Positions 61,753 to 64,000 of a DNA stretch of 64,000 nt are shown piece by piece. The stretch is from Bacteroidota bacterium (lineage in GTDB: Bacteria; Bacteroidota; Bacteroidia; 2-12-FULL-35-15). The notes under the pieces were generated by a model. The model made no database searches and was not told where the DNA came from. It saw only the letters and a program-made list of their open reading frames with translations. Positions within the stretch are counted from its first letter, which is position 1; every line of letters begins with the position of its first letter. Location of the stretch: positions 124,001 through 188,000 of the forward strand of contig JAOQAD010000027.1 in NCBI GenBank assembly GCA_025963775.1, read 5' to 3'. Position numbers and translations under genes: made by a program.

Positions 61753-64000
61753 TTAGTTCGTAATGATGATCTTTTTACGTACGATGATCCTGCCATTATC
61801 TGTTCCCGACAGGTAGTAAATTCCGGAAGGAAGTCCGCTCACCGCAACCTGGCGGCGTGTTGTTCCTTCGATGGTAAATGTTTTTACGACCTGGCCTAAC
61901 TGGTTGGAGATGGTAAATACACCGCTTAAGCTGGTCCCGATCACGAAATCACCTTTGCTTGGCTGTGGATAAACATCAAGTGTATTCGCTGATGATGCGT
62001 CTGCAATTCCAGTACAAACGTTCACGGTTATTGTGATCGTTGCCGTGTCGCTGCAGCCGTCAGCTGAACTTGTACCTGTTACAGTATATGTTTCAGTTGT
62101 TAAAGGCGATACGGTATAAGCAGCTGTTGCCGGGCCGCTCATCCATGAGTAGCTGTCGGCTCCACCCGCAGTCAAGGTAATTGTTTGTCCTTCGCAGATC
62201 ACAGAATCACTTGCTGCTGCAGTAACAGGAGGCAAAGCATTCACTGTAACAGTTTGCGTTACTGTGTTTGTACACCCTGTTGCAGTGATCGTTCCTGTAA
62301 CAGTGTATGTTGATGCAGTTAATGGCGTTACAGTGTATGTGTCGGTAGCCGGGCCACCCGACCATGCATAACTATCAGCGCCTGTAGCCGTAAGCGTGGT
62401 GGAAGTTCCGCTGCACACGGTTGCTGTTCCTGCCACCATCACTGAAGGAAGAGGATTTACAGTAACAGTTACCGTATCCATATTCATACATCCTGTGGCT
62501 GTAGTCATTCCGGTAACATAATAATCTGTATCAACGGTTGGCATCACTGTCATTGTATCCGTTGAAGGGCCGCCGTTCCACATGTATGTATCAGCACCCA
62601 TCGCTGTAAGCAACGTTGAGCTTCCTGTACACACCTGGTTAGCCCCCCCGATTGTAAGTGCAGGCAATGGGTTCACAGTTAGTGTAACTGTATCCATTGC
62701 AATACATCCGGAAGTTGCATCAGTTCCTGAAACAACGTAATCAGTAGTCATAGCCGGCATTACATGGATCGTATCAGTGGTGCTCCCGGTATTCCAGGAG
62801 TATGTATCAGCGCCAGCAGCAGTCAATACTGTAGAACCGCCGGAGCAGATCGCTGCTGCACCTGTAATGGCCACAGGAGGCAATGGTGTTACGGTTACAG
62901 GGATCGAAGTCCTGCTTCCTGTTCCGCAGGAAGTGCTGTCCTGCACGTAATATGTTGTGCCGGAAGTAAGCACAGGCGTGGTGAATGAAGATCCGCCGCC
63001 AAGGTACGTACCGCCGGTTGAAGCACTGTACCATCCCAATGTTCCGCCGGATACGCCCATTGCGCTCAGCGTGGTTGCTGAGCCGCTGCAGATGGTTTGC
63101 GCACCGCTTGCAGTTGTATTCAGTGTTACAGGGAACCCGACAGAAACTGTAGGTGCGGAAGAAAGTGTTGTTTTGGTATAATACCAGAAATCAACGTAGC
63201 CGTAGTGCATTCCACCTAATGTATTTGTAGGGAATGAATTCTGTGAACAACCGTTGCAATAACGCATGTCGTAATAGGTGATCTCAGCGCCGGCTTGCGG
63301 CGCAGCACCGAAGTAATACCCGTCTGCCGAAGCCTGGAAGATCTCAACTAAGTATTGTGTGCCTTGTGTGAGCCAGATCGGGTTGCCGATGTTTGAATAA
63401 TCATATTGTGCAGCAGGGCCTGTAACCTGTGCCTGGCGGAGGATCGCCTGTGTGGTAAAGTCAAACAGCGTTATGTAACGTGTGCTGCCTGTAGGCTCGT
63501 TCTTGCCGAAGTCTGTTACAAGAATGTCCTGGTTGCTGCTGAAGCGGAATCCCCTCTGGGAGTCCCCAACGCCGCCTGTATTTGCACCGGAAACACTATC
63601 TGTAGCGGAGTTTGGCCCTACGAATACTGAAGGAATGGAAGACAGCGAACCTGCAACTGGATTCCCATAGAACATATAAAGAGGAATGGTTCCGTTTGCA
63701 GGAAGGGTATCAATTTTCACCCAGATCACAGTAGAAGCAGTATTCATTCCCGATTCGATCCAGTAGCTGAACAGGGTAGTTCCGGCACAATTTTTCCCAA
63801 AGCGGATATCAGCGCCGGAAGCCTGCATTTCCCCGTTGGTAACAGGTGTTTGCGTATTCACCGTGAGCTGAAGCTGGTAGTTGTACACGGCAGAACCGGT
63901 GTTGTTAGTGACAGTGACAGGCAGCGTATGAAGCCATCCTGCAGGCTGGGCGAGCGTTGTGAAGATCGCTGCCATAAAGCAAATCGATAAGAGTACGTAT
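61753..64000 (-). CDS. T9SS surface protein with DUF2341 and Ig-like repeats (start beyond window)
   Basis: The frame is open to the right edge. An ATG at 63975 exists, but the preceding residues YVLLSICF together with MAAIFTTLAQ form one continuous signal peptide, so the real start is likely outside. The next 100 residues are DUF2341 (DIRFGKNCAGTTLFSYWIESG, WVKIDTLPANGTIPLYMFYGNP). An Ig-like domain with GTTYYVQDSTSCGTG follows, then four Ig-like repeats of about 74 residues and a type A sorting domain (SKGDFVIGTSLSGVFTI, GIYYLSGTDNGRIIVRKKI). It should be displayed on the cell surface, probably for carbohydrate binding or adhesion. Confidence 0.87.
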   Translation of the reverse strand, partial: YVLLSICFMAAIFTTLAQPAGWLHTLPVTVTNNTGSAVYNYQLQLTVNTQTPVTNGEMQASGADIRFGKNCAGTTLFSYWIESGMNTASTVIWVKIDTLPANGTIPLYMFYGNPVAGSLSSIPSVFVGPNSATDSVSGANTGGVGDSQRGFRFSSNQDILVTDFGKNEPTGSTRYITLFDFTTQAILRQAQVTGPAAQYDYSNIGNPIWLTQGTQYLVEIFQASADGYYFGAAPQAGAEITYYDMRYCNGCSQNSFPTNTLGGMHYGYVDFWYYTKTTLSSAPTVSVGFPVTLNTTASGAQTICSGSATTLSAMGVSGGTLGWYSASTGGTYLGGGSSFTTPVLTSGTTYYVQDSTSCGTGSRTSIPVTVTPLPPVAITGAAAICSGGSTVLTAAGADTYSWNTGSTTDTIHVMPAMTTDYVVSGTDATSGCIAMDTVTLTVNPLPALTIGGANQVCTGSSTLLTAMGADTYMWNGGPSTDTMTVMPTVDTDYYVTGMTTATGCMNMDTVTVTVNPLPSVMVAGTATVCSGTSTTLTATGADSYAWSGGPATDTYTVTPLTASTYTVTGTITATGCTNTVTQTVTVNALPPVTAAASDSVICEGQTITLTAGGADSYSWMSGPATAAYTVSPLTTETYTVTGTSSADGCSDTATITITVNVCTGIADASSANTLDVYPQPSKGDFVIGTSLSGVFTISNQLGQVVKTFTIEGTTRRQVAVSGLPSGIYYLSGTDNGRIIVRKKIIITN
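62010..62890 (-). repeat. Four tandem 74-residue Ig-like repeats
   Basis: Each copy of about 220 bases encodes the pattern CSGxSTxLTAxGADxYxWxxG..TDTxxVxP..T..YxVTGT..xTGCxxxDTVTxTVNPLP. The four copies are more diverged than the six repeats of the giant adhesin, and the unit differs. Confidence 0.85.

Noticed and set aside
63973..63975. ATG at 63975 as the start of the DUF2341 protein
   Set aside because: The frame continues upstream to the edge with hydrophobic residues YVLLSICF that complete the signal peptide, so the start is outside the window.

Overview
The window is chromosomal DNA from a member of the Bacteroidota, genus not determinable from the sequence. The evidence is: six proteins with type IX secretion system (T9SS) C-terminal sorting domains, a SusC-type TonB receptor with an N-terminal carboxypeptidase-regulatory domain, PorE-like TPR/PD40/OmpA proteins, an exosortase with a short Pro-x-Asp sorting-tail protein, DUF4331 proteins, and promoters of the Bacteroidota type (-33 TTTG, -7 TAnnTTTG). 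No rRNA, tRNA, CRISPR array or insertion sequence was recognised. No gene-free stretch exceeds 300 bases; the largest gaps (14894-15168, 47609-47864, 52541-52805, 25875-26117) hold promoters, terminators, dispersed palindromes or a possible 34-residue ORF.

Region 1 (1-14893, all minus strand) is a surface polysaccharide locus. Reading in transcription order it has a Wzc-like tyrosine autokinase with an extreme Tyr-Gly tail, a small sulfotransferase, a Wzm/Wzt-type ABC exporter, a small T9SS protein, two S74-chaperone (tail-fibre type) proteins, a GT4 glycosyltransferase, a hexapeptide O-acetyltransferase, a methyltransferase, two GT2-like transferases and a membrane acyltransferase cut by the window edge. 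Region 2 (15169-26603) holds a T9SS beta-helix protein, a tiny sorting-tail protein with its exosortase, a 2481-residue T9SS adhesin on the other strand, and a four-helix membrane protein that resembles exosortase-associated proteins.

Region 3 (26649-43316) carries glyA, a secreted protein of unknown function, a 2-oxoacid dehydrogenase E2 gene, then five tandem paralogues of TPR/PD40 beta-propeller/CRD/OmpA architecture (30018-41056). The five differ systematically at the C-terminus: two have canonical OmpA domains, two have a diverged OmpA domain lacking the peptidoglycan-binding Asp, and one has none. Housekeeping genes follow (DEDDh exonuclease, FAH-family hydrolase, DUF4197 lipoprotein).

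Region 4 (43499-52540) has a 1369-residue T9SS protein, two double-domain universal stress proteins, a uridine-phosphorylase-like enzyme, a SirB1/transglutaminase-fold protein and signal peptidase I with a TTG start. Region 5 (52806-61684) is an apparent cassette: two tandem DUF4331 proteins (only one with a T9SS tail), a TPR protein, a HupE/UreJ metal permease, a His-rich secreted protein and a His-rich TonB-dependent receptor, suggesting metal or metal-complex uptake. The window ends in a DUF2341 plus Ig-repeat T9SS protein whose start lies beyond the right edge.
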